A stretch of 64,000 nucleotides of DNA, from NCBI GenBank assembly GCA_003427395.1, contig BFEA01000487.1, positions 1,074,737 through 1,138,736 on the forward strand, written 5' to 3'. Below are positions 10,730-23,248 of the stretch, piece after piece. The DNA is from Chara braunii. Its lineage: Eukaryota; Streptophyta; Charophyceae; Charales; Characeae. A model generated the notes under the pieces. It saw only the letters and a program-made list of their open reading frames with translations, did not search any database and was not told the origin of the DNA. Position numbers and translations under genes: made by a program. The first letter of the stretch is position 1, and each line of letters begins with the position of its first letter.

Positions 10730-13670
10730 CAAGGGAGGGACCAAGGAACAGAGTAAGAGCACAAATCAGGAGTGGGGCATTTGGCTTGCTGAAAGGCGGA
10801 ATCTCGCCGCCCAATGGTAGTTGAAGAGGCTCTATCATAATGCTCTTTCCCATTTTTGTTTTCACTGTGGGTTTGAGCAGACTGACAATCCTCTGGTCAC
10901 TCACCAAGGTGCTCCATGTTTTTCTCGCATCCATGGGCATTCACTGTATGCTTGTCATGAATAGGAGGGCAGCCCTGTTTCCCAACCCACACTGCTCCCC
11001 ACAAATTTGGAACCATCTTTATGCCATCAGACATGCCATGACAAAAAAATTAAGGAACTCAAGTCATCTCCTTAAGGTGGTTTGAAAAGTTGGGATGAAC
11101 CTGGGCGCTTGGTTCTTTTAGTCGTAGTAAACAGACAACAAGGAGTGCAGGGGGACGCCATCCCAAGTGGTCCTTGGGTTAAACTTTTGGGTCCACCTAT
11201 CAAATTATGCAGTTCTGCTAGTTTTTCTGGTTTTTGTTTGTCGTAGGGGATTATGTACCAAAGATACAGTTGAGGTTCGACACCTCAACACACCGAGATG
11301 AATGTTGAGATCGTTACTCTGATTAGGTATAAAGCATTAAATTGAGACCTCCCTCAACCCATCAGTTTTCCGAAGCTAGGCAGGCTCCTTACCGGGAAAA
11401 AATGGTATATTGCTTTGGCCTGCCAAAACCACAAGGGGAATTGGGGGGTGTGCGAAGTTTTGAATATCGTTACTTTGGTTATTTTAACTCTAATTTTCAC
11501 CGTCAAAAACTTATGAAAACATTAAGGTTATTGTGTTGGCTACTTCGCATCAATGAAAACAATTTCAAAATACACCAAAACAGTCTGGCCCAAGTCTTCA
11601 TACCAAAACGAATGCATATTTCAATCAAAGTTGGTGTTACTCCGTAGGAATGACGTTTCAGACTCAATATGCTTTTGGAGTTGGTTCCTACCAATAGGCT
11701 CAGATGAATTGGTGGTTTAACCCATATAAAGTTATCCAAGGCATTTTCAAAGGCTGCATGGAAGGATGAAACGGGTCAGATCAACCCTCCCCCTAAGTTT
11801 GTGGTTGAAAGCACCCATACATGAGGGAGGTGTACCGGTTAACGGGTTGGGCGTACGTGCATGTATGGGTCTGCCTGCTCTTTGTTCTTTTCATTCATGA
11901 TAAATGCATTCACAGGCCGCAGAGGACCAAAAAAGGATCTTAAACCACCAGTACACCTGGGCCTGGAGGTGATACACAACGCGTCAAGCTTTGTCGATTT
12001 TATTTTTTTTGGCTATCATCACCAGCCATTGTGGTCTGGTCGGCCCGAGGTACTGAATTTTTGGATGAGCAATGATTTTATTTTCAGCAAGGTTGGGGCC
12101 AAGCGGTTAAATACAGAGGCTACACTTGCAATATAGCATCCCACAACAAGCAGGCCAGTATATACCTCCCCGTTAAAATGTGCTACAAGAAATTCAGGTT
12201 GTGAGAATAAATGGTTTAGTCGCAATTGTAATTCTAAGCCTAACCTGAAATTTTTGATTTTTACACAAGGTCAGGAACAAGACCCTAAAAAGTAATTAGG
12301 GAATTATCCTGTTAATCAATATTCGCTCATTTGACATCCATATGTGATTTCATACGGCAGGGTACATCCAAACGTAGCTTTGCTCAATTGGGTACATCTA
12401 GAGTGCGACATATCAAAAAGTCCCGTCGATATATGTCCGCTTGTCCGAATGTAAGGCAACGTGTGATTGTGAAGGTGAAGTACGTTGATAAGATTGGGGT
12501 GTCGAAAACAAATTGGCTGGTTAAGGCGATGCTAAGTTAGCGTTAGTACATAATTGTTTTACACTTAGAACGTGAGATTATTTACTGTTGATTTTTTTTT
12601 TCATGATACTAAAGACACAATAACTAAATCATTACCTACTAATAATGATCTTACTGGAGGCGCAAATGGATCCAACGAATCAAGGACAATTTTGAGCTTT
12701 GTATAAGCAAGATTAAAAGAAATACAGAAAAGAATTCCATGGGAAAAATAAATCACCGACATAATAGTAAAGGTTATGTATGCTGCCAAAAAAACTTTGA
12801 ATTGTTCATTGACAGGTACAATCTTTTCATAAATAGTAACTTAACTATTTGCAATTAAGAAAGAGTACAAAATGCTTACGAATAGTCTATTACGTACTTT
12901 ATACATACACTATACTAAAGGTATGAAAATTTGTTTGGATTGATTATAGTTGTCTAACAAGAAAAAATTCTCTATATAGTCGTGTAAAACGAAAATATAT
13001 ATAAGAACAGATAGGTACATTAGAGGTGTGGTCGGTCTACCCATTATCGAGAGGAAGACGAAGAATAAACGTACACGAATGACAAACAAAATAAGAAATT
13101 GAAACAGGTTTAAATGTACAAATTTGGCAAAACTCGGTATGGCGAGGGTAGTTCTTACATGTGGTGAAGCACAAAGATGTCTGCACAAAAATGACAAGTT
13201 TGCGTTAAAGGATTAAAACTTTGATTACAACTTTTTTCCCCCCATTGTTCAAGCTATAGCCGATTTTAGATTCTTAATCTCTATAGATACCTACATAAAG
13301 GCGAACATGGTCGCGCGTTCATGCGAACAGCTCGCGAACATGTTCGGGTGAACACAATTTTTTTTTTGTAAAAAAAATATATATATATATATTTTTTCTT
13401 TTACGATTATTGAATTTTACCTTACATTTGGCTAAGAATTTGGACACGACTCCTAGGCAAAGGTTTCTTGTCTTGTCATTTTACATGACATATATGTTTT
13501 TCAAAATTTTCTGAGACTTTTTTTTTTTAATAATGTTCGTGTTCGGAGGGTTTTTTACGCTAGTTCGCGTTCGGGTGAAAACATGTTCGGGTTCACTTCC
13601 GAACGAGAACACGTTGCTACGCAGATAAATACTACCAACCCACCCACGTAACTTTTTCATAAAACTTTCT
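10730..13670. other. unassigned AT-rich sequence with repeat ends
   Basis: No gene was recognised. GGTGGTTTAA near 11711 and its inverse TTAAACCACC near 11939 bracket about 240 bp and recur at 14874 and 38981, so they may be ends of a small element. At 13300-13625, GTTCG-rich sequence (CGAACATGTTCGGGTGAAC at the left, GTTCGGGTTCACTTCCGAACG at the right) surrounds an AT-rich core. It resembles the subterminal repeats of the hAT-like elements that follow, but I could not define its ends. Confidence 0.45.
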
Positions 13671-13678
13671 TATATATA

Positions 13679-13928
13679 CTACGTTGCATAAGGTACACGT
13701 ATGTGGCTTTTTTGTACGAAACGTACAAGTAAAATTTGTATGGGATCTGTAAGGGAACCTGGATGGGAACCTGTACATTTTATACGCCCCTGTACAAAAA
13801 AAAAAAAAGTCATCAAAAAATTCTGAAAAAATAATGTGTGATGCAACAGCACAAAACAAGCAATATTTGACTGAGCATCATCTCCAGATTCTTATTACAA
13901 TTTGAGAAAAGAAAGAACACTACCGGAT

Positions 13929-13982
<54 letters not shown>

Positions 13983-14070
13983 TGTACAAGCCCCCTAACG
14001 TACGAGTAACATACCAGTACAGGAGTACGAATCCGTACCCGTACAAGGGTGCGTACAAGTGGCAACACAG
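13679..14070. mobile_element. hAT-like non-autonomous element, GTAC-rich ends
   Basis: This 392-bp unit begins CTACGTTGC and ends GCAACACAG, imperfect inverted ends of hAT type. TATATATA lies on both sides (13671-13678 and 14071-14078), an 8-bp duplication, though in AT-rich DNA where chance matches are easy. Both subterminal zones are dense in GTAC/GTACAAG motifs in both orientations. The core carries a 50-bp poly(A) run (13929-13980). There is no coding capacity. Confidence 0.5.
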
Positions 14071-14098
14071 TATATATATAATATTATATATGCGTATA

Positions 14099-14819
14099 TA
14101 GGGTTGCCAGCATTCGTGTCCGATCGAACTCCCAAACCCGAACCTGCCGAATGTTCGGCCCCCCTTGGGAATGCGTTCGGTCGTTTGGGCTGAACGCGGA
14201 CCTTAAAAAAAATAAAAAAATTCTAAAAATTCTAAAAATTTTGTTATGCAGAAAAATAAAATGAACATCATTTGCTTCAGTTACATCCAAAATTCTTACC
14301 AAATGTAAAAAAAATAAAAAAATACGAAAATATTCAAAATAATAAGAAGAAAAAAAAATAAAAATGAAAAGAGAATTAAAATTAGTGAGTGGGCGATCAC
14401 GTTTTCGACACCGCCATCTTTGGCGATTTTCATTGTTTCTTAAGACAACCAAATGCCCTGAAAATTTGCAGATGTGTTTTTCACATAATACAAAGCCCAT
14501 TAAAAAAGTTTCAAAAAATAATCTAATATCCGAGGTACCAAAATAAAATAACGAGTGGCCGAGCACGTTTTGACACCACCATCTTTGATGATTTTGTTTT
14601 TTTTGGTTGGCTTGGCAAAATGCCTTGAAAATTTACATTCATGTACCGTATGTCATACAAAATGCAAAAAAAAAAAAAAAAAAAAAAACTTTTTAGGCCC
14701 CGAAATAAATTTTGTCGGGGGTCAATCCCCTTCAAGTTCGGACCCTGAACTGGACCGTGAATGCTCGAACGTTCGGGGGTCAGCCCGGGGCCCCCCGAAC
14801 GTTCAGCCTGGTAACCATG
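14099..14819. mobile_element. hAT-like non-autonomous element, GTTCG-rich ends
   Basis: This 721-bp unit begins TAGGGTTGCC and ends GGTAACCATG; the reverse complement of the end is CATGGTTACC, so the inverted ends match at 7 of 10 positions and resemble the hAT form CAGGGTTGCC. Flanks TGCGTATA (14091-14098) and TGTGTATA (14820-14827) give an 8-bp target duplication with one mismatch. The ends are crowded with CGAACGTTCGGG motifs. The core holds two tandem copies, period 164 bp, of a GACACC(G/A)CCATCTTTG.(C/T)GATTTT block (14407 and 14571). Confidence 0.6.
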
Positions 14820-14859
14820 TGTGTATATATATATGTATATTATTGATTTTTATTTAGAA

Positions 14860-15880
14860 AGCATAAAAAATATCTTAAACCACCGGTTCACCTTAGCTTA
14901 TATTGAGCTTTCACGGTTATATATCGTAAGAGTTTTTCAATTCGAGCTTGGGGCATGGTGACGACGAGTGTGACTATGGAAGTCCAAGTTGGAGGCTCGA
15001 GCGCCTTAGAAGGTAGTGTCGTCAACTTAGGATCGTGTAAACTAGTGGTTCAAAATAAGCTTTTACAATTTTATTGACATTTGAAGATCTACCTACCACA
15101 CACCTACCTTTTGGGTAGACTTTCATGTCCATCCCAAAATCATGCTTTTATTTTATGAGGGGACAAAAAAGTGGAGTATGAACAGTGAACACCGCACACA
15201 CATATTAGGGCAAAAGACTTGAGTGTGATCCATCACATTTATGGGGATACCGTGATTTAGGGAGGTGAAGGAAACACTTTTTACTTTGGACGTAGGACGC
15301 AAGGATTTAAATAGTTATGAAATGTAAGTAAAAAAACTAGTCAAGGTCTCAACAGGGCGGAAGGACATGAATAAATTATTTGTTTTAATAATGAGAGAAC
15401 CATGACGAAGTAAAAAATTGTAAGCTGCATTGCATGACGTACATGTACTTCCGTTTCCCGTACACTCATACATGTTTTCCTATACGCGGCATGTACGAAC
15501 GTAAATACACTCCAATAGGTGGGAGTATGTTAAAAAAAAACAAAAATATGCAGAACACAATCCAAACAGTAAGACTGATCTCGAAATTGTCAACCAACGA
15601 AGAGTTAAAAATAAAAAACAAAAAACACAAAGAATCAATTAAATGAAAATAATTAAAAAAGAAAAAAACAAAAACATTGAAAACAAATTCTTAACAAAGA
15701 AAGTATATTATGGAGAAGGGTTACCCAAGTTTGACCGAGGCTGAGCAAGACGACCCAAAAGACCAAACGTTTACGACCCGCTTGGTTGACATTCGGCCGA
15801 ACGTCGAATTTTTTAATTTATTTTTCGTCTTTTTTTTTTTCTCGAAATCAGTTATGGAGGTCGTGCTTTGTATATATGTA
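14860..15880. other. unassigned AT-rich sequence
   Basis: No gene was recognised. AGGGTTACCC at 15718 and CGGCCGAACG near 15795 hint at the left end of another GTTCG-type hAT-like element running into the gap. Its right part may be the related sequence at 16960-17275. Confidence 0.4.
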
Positions 15881-15887
15881 TATTTAA

Positions 15888-15888
<1 letters not shown>

Positions 15889-15979
<91 letters not shown>
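15889..15979. repeat. (TA)n microsatellite abutting gap
   Basis: A pure TA run continues to the first N at 15980. The repeat is the likely cause of the assembly gap. Confidence 0.95.
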
Positions 15980-16959
15980 NNNNNNNNNNNNNNNNNNNNN
16001 NNNNNNNNNNNNNNNNNNNNNNNNNNNNNNNNNNNNNNNNNNNNNNNNNNNNNNNNNNNNNNNNNNNNNNNNNNNNNNNNNNNNNNNNNNNNNNNNNNNN
16101 NNNNNNNNNNNNNNNNNNNNNNNNNNNNNNNNNNNNNNNNNNNNNNNNNNNNNNNNNNNNNNNNNNNNNNNNNNNNNNNNNNNNNNNNNNNNNNNNNNNN
16201 NNNNNNNNNNNNNNNNNNNNNNNNNNNNNNNNNNNNNNNNNNNNNNNNNNNNNNNNNNNNNNNNNNNNNNNNNNNNNNNNNNNNNNNNNNNNNNNNNNNN
16301 NNNNNNNNNNNNNNNNNNNNNNNNNNNNNNNNNNNNNNNNNNNNNNNNNNNNNNNNNNNNNNNNNNNNNNNNNNNNNNNNNNNNNNNNNNNNNNNNNNNN
16401 NNNNNNNNNNNNNNNNNNNNNNNNNNNNNNNNNNNNNNNNNNNNNNNNNNNNNNNNNNNNNNNNNNNNNNNNNNNNNNNNNNNNNNNNNNNNNNNNNNNN
16501 NNNNNNNNNNNNNNNNNNNNNNNNNNNNNNNNNNNNNNNNNNNNNNNNNNNNNNNNNNNNNNNNNNNNNNNNNNNNNNNNNNNNNNNNNNNNNNNNNNNN
16601 NNNNNNNNNNNNNNNNNNNNNNNNNNNNNNNNNNNNNNNNNNNNNNNNNNNNNNNNNNNNNNNNNNNNNNNNNNNNNNNNNNNNNNNNNNNNNNNNNNNN
16701 NNNNNNNNNNNNNNNNNNNNNNNNNNNNNNNNNNNNNNNNNNNNNNNNNNNNNNNNNNNNNNNNNNNNNNNNNNNNNNNNNNNNNNNNNNNNNNNNNNNN
16801 NNNNNNNNNNNNNNNNNNNNNNNNNNNNNNNNNNNNNNNNNNNNNNNNNNNNNNNNNNNNNNNNNNNNNNNNNNNNNNNNNNNNNNNNNNNNNNNNNNNN
16901 NNNNNNNNNNNNNNNNNNNNNNNNNNNNNNNNNNNNNNNNNNNNNNNNNNNNNNNNNNN
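15980..16959. other. assembly gap (980 N)
   Basis: Unknown bases. All open frames crossing it are artefacts. Confidence 0.99.
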
Positions 16960-17275
16960 GGGGCGACCCCACCCCGATCAATCAATCAATCAAAAGTATG
17001 GGTAGGGGTTGCGAAATCTTTAACCCCTCTATCTTCAACGATTTTGTGTTTTTGTTCAACAGAATACTATGAAAATTGAGGGGTAGGTGCGTGAGGTGGT
17101 GCTTTATCTACCCCAAAACAAGCAAAAGAAAAAACATTTGGCGCCCGATATGGGGTTTCACAGGCTTCCAATCTTTCGTTGGGTGGGGCCCAAACCCCAG
17201 CCCGAACCCCCGAATGCCCCCGAGTGTTCGGGGAGGGGTTGTGGCCCCCCAAACGTTCGTGCGGGCCCTTTTAGT
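16960..17275. mobile_element. partial GTTCG-type hAT-like element
   Basis: The stretch CTATCTTCAACGATTTTGTG near 17029 aligns with CATCTTTGATGATTTTG in the element at 14099-14819. The right part carries the same CGAACCCCCGAATG and GTGTTCGGGG motifs (17200-17250). The left end is lost in the gap and the right end could not be fixed. Confidence 0.45.
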
Positions 17276-17344
17276 TTTTTAATTATTGTGACAATATTAC
17301 ATTTTTTTACATTTTGATTTTTCACTCGAGTTTGGTTGGGAATT

Positions 17345-17610
17345 CAAGGATGACTCTCAGGCAAACATCGGTGCGGGGTAGGGGCTTTGCGTTCTTCACA
17401 GTGATGGCATTGAGGCCCCTATAGTCAATGCACATCCTTATGGTCCCCCCTTTCTTGGTTACAAACAATACAGGCGCATTGTAGGGGGACATACTAGGCT
17501 GGATTTAGCCCTTCTCTGTGAGTTTTTGAAGCTGTTGGTGAAACCCATCTTACTCCGCAGGACACATCATCCTATAAATCTATCCTCTTGGTACTTACTA
17601 ACCGGAATGA
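17345..17610 (-). pseudogene. Ty3/Gypsy reverse transcriptase N-terminal fragment
   Basis: The minus strand reads EREVVHVVEVIPV near 17640-17600, then QLQKLTEKG, a stop codon, [20 protein letters not shown] and [18 protein letters not shown]. This is the universal start of a Ty3/Gypsy RT domain, including the [10 protein letters not shown] motif. The TAA where tryptophan or phenylalanine usually stands inactivates it. The sequence stops soon after AKPLPRTD near 17345, so the catalytic YxDD motif, RNase H and integrase are missing. Confidence 0.85.
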
Positions 17611-17824
17611 CTTCAACGACATGGACAACCTCCCTCTCGACAACTGCCTTGGGCTCCTCGAAAAGGTTTGGATAGTGAGCAACGACCACTTTTATCTCTG
17701 GGGGTGTTTTTATGACCTCCCCTTTCTAAGAGACAAAGACTAGGTACATACCTTCCTCGGGATTCTACTTGTAGTAATTGTGGAAAGCGGACGCGCACCT
17801 GCAACCATAGGACTGGACGAGTTT

Positions 17825-18445
17825 GCTAGCTTCATATTTATGCAAACTAACTGTCCTCCTATTATGCAACTTTTAAAGCATCACCTTCCTATCCTAGTCA
17901 AATTGAGGCTTAGCAACCTCGAGGTAGTACATTCTTAACAACATATCGAATGACAGCTCTAGCCTCATATTTTTGCAAACTAACTGTCCTCCCATTGGGC
18001 AACTTATAAAGCATCATCTTCCTATCCTAGTCAACCTGAGGCTTAACAACCTCAAGGTAGTACATTCCTAGCAACATATTGGATGGCAACTCGTCACTAA
18101 CCAGGAACGAGATCTTGTGTCTTAGTTCCCCTCCTCCATAGGAGAAGGTACAACCATGGAGTGCTTGTTGGCTAAGGTAGATGATACAAACCTGCTAAGG
18201 CGTTGCACTTCGTCCCTTAAGTACAACCTATCCACACAAGCACGACTGATGAAATTTCGCGTAGAGCCAATGTTTGTGAAGGCTCTAACTTTACGGCCGC
18301 CTACATTGACTTCTACCACAAAATGTTCACCGCTAGTACCTCTACTCATCATTGCCCAGGAGTCACATGGATCGTTCTCGAACCAGTCTTTCTCTAACTC
18401 CTCTAAGGACTCACACACATCCATTGTACAAAGTAGAGATTTTTA
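17825..18445 (-). pseudogene. Gypsy aspartic protease, inactivated
   Basis: The minus strand gives VGGRKVRAFTNIGSTRNFIS (about 18330-18270), the retropepsin active-site region. The expected D-S/T-G is NIG here, so the catalytic aspartate is replaced by asparagine. Downstream, the protease C-terminal segment (around MLL.MYYLEVAKPQ.D...KVM) appears twice because a 133-bp stretch (17827-17957 and 17960-18090) is tandemly duplicated with divergence and stops. It lies in a different frame from gag, as expected for a pol frame. Confidence 0.75.
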
Positions 18446-18543
18446 TAGATTTGTCTGTGGGGCGATCAAAGAGTCAATAGCCTCTACCATTATCTGACGT
18501 GGAGAGGGCGAGGCTACCAATTCATCCCGACTAGAAGCAACTA

Positions 18544-20485
18544 CTACTTTTGCTGGGCTGATGCGTTTCCCTGAGAACTGCTCACAAAAGCTCCTCCTGA
18601 GGACGAAGGTCCCACTGTCACAATTGTGGATGCGACCTTTGTTTTGACACACTTACTCTTGCGGTGGGAAACTATGTGCCCATACTGGCCACAATTCAGA
18701 CACACACCAGGAGTATAGCGGTCACGCCCTACATTGTACTCGTGACCCATCTTGACCCATGCTGGTGAGCCTTGGTATGTCCCTTGACTCTTGGGCCGGC
18801 TGCCCTTTTGCTTTCCGCCCCCCTTAGCTTTTTCATTTAAAGGAGCTACCACCCCACCCTCTGAGGTATCTAAGCCCCCTTCCACCTTTGTATCTTTCCA
18901 AATATTAGAGAAGTCTTCAACCTCAATCGCATAGCCATCATGGTCAACGAACATGAGGTTGCCTTTCTTTTTTCAGTCTTGGGGTCTCTTCTTCTTCCTC
19001 CCATCCCCAACTGCTTGCTGCACATTCCCAAGTCTGGCCTCAATCTCTAAGGCCTTTTTACTAAAAGAAGGGAAGTCATGTACATTGATGGAGGGCAGAC
19101 ACCGCAGTTAAGTAGTCATGAGGACCTGGGGATCGTACGGCATAGCTAGGACAATGATCAGCCACTCTACAACGTTAGTAATCTCGCGAACATTCTTGTA
19201 CCTTCTTGATCCCAGGTTTGCGAGCAAGTCAGTGACTTTTTTTGCCACCTTAGGGTCATGCCATCTTTCCTGAACTAGTTGTACGAACTCCTCTATAGTC
19301 CGGGCTTGCGCCCAGCCATTGAAGTCCAGACTGTAGCTGTGCTGTTGTACTAACCCATCTAACCATCTAGTTATTGATCCCTCCAAGAAGGATGCACCGG
19401 TGATAACCTCCTCCGTGGGCTGTGTAAGCTTGTGCCTCACATGCGTTGGCATTGTCGGCAACCATGTGTTGAGGCTCTCCTCCTTTTTCTTGTCCGTAGA
19501 AAAAGGGTTAGGAGTGAGCAACGGTATCTTGGGCATCCACTGCGGTTGTTGCCCAAACCCCTGTGCCTGCTGCACCGGTTGAGACACCGGAAGTATAGGT
19601 TGTTGCGGCTACGGAACCTGCTGCAAAGGTTGCTGGACATGCGGCTGCCCTATAGCTTCAGCCGCTGGACGGGGGACTGAAAAAAATGTTCCTGGAGCCT
19701 GCCTACCTGCTAACATACCACTTGGTGGACTGATGCCAAACTGTAGGACAAAGGGAGCTCTCATAGGAGGCAGCGACATAGATGGACGTGCCAGCGCAGG
19801 AGGAGCTACCACAGGTTGCGCTGGCCTGACCATAGGCCTTAGAGCTCTAAAAGCAGCCAGAATTTCATTCTGGCCAGCTATCAGGGTGGCCAACATTTCT
19901 TGTTGCATGGCCTGTACTTCAGCCACACTCAAAAGGCTGAACCGAAGGGACCTTACAACAGGATCAAGTGTTGACTCATCCATCTGCTCTAACCTGTAAC
20001 TCCTGCCCCCTAGCCTCTAGTCCGATCTTTCTTATTCTGGCTCTATCTCTTCTATCCTCTACATCCTGTATCTGGCACTCTAACTCCACGTGAAGGGCAT
20101 CCATTTGCAGTACCTCGTAATTCTGCTCAGACGAGGGTTGTTGTTGGATGCCCTGCGAGCTAGCGAACTGACTAGTGAAAGGCTTGGACATACCCTGACT
20201 AACACCTGACAAAGAGGCCTGAGACATTGGCGAGGAGGTAGCCATCCTCGCCTCCGCTTCATGCATAGCGTGTGCTGCTGCTACAGTTGTTTACTGCTCT
20301 CTCCGTGTTGGCTACTGCCTCCTGTGCCCTTTGCAAACATCTTCTCCTCTCAGCCTCTCTAGCAGTGTCCTTTCCTCACTCGACTCTAACACCAAGTAAG
20401 TGATCGACTGACTAAGTGCTTGTCTACGGGTAGTCCTCCTATCATCCTGGTATAGTCTCTCAACCTCAGTATCATCTTCACTCAT
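18544..20485 (-). pseudogene. Gypsy Gag polyprotein with zinc knuckle
   Basis: Gag starts at the ATG at 20485 (MSEDDTEVERLYQDD...), continues through a coiled-coil-like, Glu/Arg-rich and then Pro/Gln-rich N-terminal part, and enters a retrotransposon Gag domain (PLLTPNPFSTDKKKEESLN, then EGSITRWLDGL, about 19530-19380). A zinc knuckle of form CLNCGQYGHIVSHRKSKC follows near 18700-18645. One frame runs from 19983 to 18544 with stops at about 19609, 19108 and 18980. The N-terminal part is in another frame, so at least one indel occurred near 19980. Confidence 0.8.
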
Positions 20486-22700
20486 GAGTTATGTGTGGCA
20501 TGCAATCTGACCTAATATCCTCATTGGGACCTACTGCAATGTGGCATCCAACCGATTCTTAAAAAAAAAAAAACAAATGAAGTAATTACTAATTATTCGG
20601 TCCAGGTATGTCAGAAAGTGGTCACGCGGTAACAACAGATAAGTTCAGACCCCCTACAAACAATTCTACTCCTATTTATGACTAGTCTCAAACAAATAGC
20701 AATACAACAAAGAATAAATTACTACTCTACCTACAACAGTCAGTCAGTTGTCAGCAGTGTCTGTAACAACTAACTAATCAAAAATAAAAATAAAATCATT
20801 TGCTGGAATGCATGCTAAATGGGGATAAAACAATAATTAACAATAGAGCAATTAACTGGAATCTGCCCTCCCCCTAAATCCCTCTTGAGTGTCACTTAGT
20901 GTCAACGTCCTGAAAGCTCTGGTTGAGTATGTTGTCTAAAGGTGTGCACACGGCTCACGCCTGTGCCCCAGGTCAATGCAAGACCGGCCAGCCCCGTCCG
21001 TACTATTTTTTTATACTCACATACAGTGCAAGTTGAGTACCCCCGCCGGAGTTTCTTTATAGACATTCCGACACTCGTTTATACCCCCATACGGCTGGCC
21101 TGCCCGACACAACCTCTATAGCACAGCACATCAGACCAAAGGACAAAGCAGCAAAGCATGTGTGCTCTACTCCCAGCGGGTTGGCATGGTGACCGTGACC
21201 CAACTGCTTCGTCCAGAGCCCTTCAGAGGCAAGGCCTGTCACCCGACAGCATACTCCCCAGGAAGAATGTCGACTCTCAAGGTTGAGCGCACACAACACC
21301 TCACACTGAGAGGACTCTCAAGACCAGGACTCACTTCGTCATGGTAAAAAACGATGAAGAGGGAGGATAAGGTAATGAGTAATGTACCTCATAATGTCGC
21401 CCCCAATCATAAATTTATCACCAGTTGACCTGACGTGCATTTATGTTGACCGGTCAGTGCCTCAACAGAACCCTCAATACAATGTAGTTCCACCTCTGCT
21501 TAAATGTCACGTCAGCAAGCTCTCATCATCCAGCATACACCCTATGTCACCACATCGCCTTCCTGGCGCGCCCTCCTGACACAGGGCCACCTCATCCAAC
21601 CACTGAACCAGCGCCATGACGCAATCACAGTGTCCTGCTGCTACATGGTGCAACACCGAATCACCAATGCGCTAAAGCCAGCAGAGTGGCTTGAACCAAC
21701 TGTGATACAACGATACCAAATTGCAAGGAAAGTGAGCAATTGCGAAATGACAGAATTCCAAATTGCAAGAATCACGTTGAAAGCCAGATAGTCGTATGCT
21801 GCCCTGAAAGCAGAAATGCATTGATATTGCAGCAAAGGAGAACCAAAGCAGCGAACTCAATTGTCAATGAAAACATTTTCTCGCCACCACCAACAATGTA
21901 CTTGACACTCTTCCTCCTACTGGCGCTCAACGCCCAGACCACAATCCTACAACGACCAAAGTGCATGCAAATGTCGACCATGCAAACTTCCGCCAGGACC
22001 AGGTATGTCCTCTCACATCACCTCTCCCCTCACCCTCTCTATGCTCCCACAACTTCTTATCTCCCAAAGACCATCCCCATACCCCGCTGACCAACCTCGA
22101 GTTCATGCCCAGCTATGGAGGCTGAGCTCTGGCACTGCTTCCAAGCAGTGCCTACTTCCTTGCGTCCGTGCTCGCCCAAGCACCTAGCACTAGCAGCCGC
22201 GACCGAATGCTCCAGCAGCGTTGCCGCTTTGCACACAAATGCCGCAATGCCCGACTCACGGTCAGACACTTTGCTATATGTGAAGTGGCGTGGCCCAAAG
22301 GCAGTCTGTTTGGCTCCGAGTGTGCCTAGTAGCTTCAGGTTGGGCCAAAGTGTGCGCCTGGCAGCGCCCAGGACCATTCAGACAGCGGCCTGAGACCGAA
22401 GTGGCTAGACGTGCCCAACCACCCACTCGCATAAACATGAGGTGTGCCTTGCTTCCATTGTGTGGCCCGAAGAGCCTAGAAGACTCAGAAATTGTTTCTG
22501 AATCTTGTGAGCAGGGCGGATGTAACCAAGTGGCACGTGGCAGCTGTTTGGCGCCCACCCAGGGCTTTGCAAAATTGAAGAATTCAGGCCTCGTGGAAAT
22601 TCGGGGGCAGACCTTCACTTAGGGCGGACACTTGCTTGTTGTAGGAGGCACATACATGTATGTCGAGGGCTTATATCCTTGCATAATGAGTCACATTATT
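20486..22700. other. unassigned sequence upstream of Gypsy gag
   Basis: This would hold the Gypsy 5' leader and LTR if they survived, but I see no recognisable primer-binding site and no matching 3' LTR to compare with. Overlapping open frames at 21057-22622 occur on both strands and carry no domain I recognise. Confidence 0.45.
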
Positions 22701-22708
22701 ATTATTAT

Positions 22709-22868
22709 CATGGCTACGCCGGACCCGGACCCGTACATTTCCGGACATGGAACCGGACCCGTGTCCGGTAGTTTCCGGACGTCCGGAATTCCAGACATTT
22801 CTGGACCTCCGGACATGGAGGGATCTGGACGGTCCGGATGTCTGGACAGGTCCGGAAATGTCTGACCA

Positions 22869-22870
<2 letters not shown>
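22709..22870. mobile_element. small TCCGGA-rich element (hAT-like?)
   Basis: The unit begins CATGGCTACG and consists mostly of palindromic TCCGGA/GTCCGGAC motifs in both orientations, ending GGTCCGGAAATGTCTGACCA before a TA run. The CATGGCTACG end recurs inverted at 27705-27714. The right end is only a weak inverse of the left, and the 8-bp flanks do not clearly match, so family placement is tentative. Confidence 0.4.

Positions 22871-22872
<2 letters not shown>

Positions 22873-22907
<35 letters not shown>
22873..22907. repeat. (TA)n microsatellite
   Basis: A pure TA run between the TCCGGA-rich element and the poly(T) end of LINE copy A. Confidence 0.95.
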
Positions 22908-22913
<6 letters not shown>

Positions 22914-22990
22914 GTTATGCAGAATAACAAACCACTTTTGCCTCTGATTCATGTCAAAATTCCTTTTTTTTTTTTTTTTTTTTTTTTTTA

Positions 22991-23047
22991 CTGGTATCAT
23001 CTGTTGGTGGGGAGCTTCACCTGTTGGAAATTGGGTCCAGCGTCCCT
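22991..23047 (-). repeat. LINE 3' tail hairpin (copy A)
   Basis: Minus-strand GGGACGCTGGACCC, AATTTCCAACAGGTG, AAGCTCCCCACCAACAGATG, then poly(A). The GCTGGA arm can pair with TCCAAC with one mismatch. The same module ends other retroelements in the window. Confidence 0.75.
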
Positions 23048-23248
23048 TGAACATACATGTGAGAACATAGTTGTCAGAGAGTCTTGGATAAGTACCTTTG
23101 AATATTATGATTGGAGCTCCTCACTCAGCCCAGGGACGGAAAAATAGTAAGAGAACCACTGCCTCTTCACCCTTTTTTCAGGGTGCCGGAAAAACTATTA
23201 ACCCTAGCTGTGTTGCTCCTAAAAGGTATATTCCTACTTAAATTGCCT

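Larger units (their letters stand above)
17345..20485 (-). mobile_element. truncated Ty3/Gypsy retrotransposon
   Basis: Gag, protease and the first part of RT occur in the canonical order on the minus strand. The 3' half (RT palm, RNase H, integrase, LTR) is absent and no 5' LTR or primer-binding site was recognised beyond 20485. Stops, one internal tandem duplication, frame changes and a lost catalytic residue show an old, dead copy. The wording of Gag and RT recalls Ty3 elements of charophyte algae; that is memory-based inference. Confidence 0.8.

Noticed and set aside
10650-10940. 96-codon minus-strand frame
   Set aside because: It overlaps, in antisense, the LINE ORF2 C-terminal remnant read on the plus strand.
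13300-13625. Complete GTTCG-rich hAT-like element
   Set aside because: The motif density fits, but I could not find matching inverted ends or an 8-bp duplication, so I describe it only as related sequence.
15710-17079. Long open frames of 363-431 codons on both strands
   Set aside because: They consist of a (TA)n run and Ns from the assembly gap.
19400-19999. Plus-strand open frames opposite Gypsy gag
   Set aside because: Antisense shadows; the minus strand gives the recognisable Gag protein.
22709-22878. 8-bp target duplication for the TCCGGA-rich element
   Set aside because: ATTATTAT and AATATATA match at only about half the positions, and both flanks are simple AT sequence.
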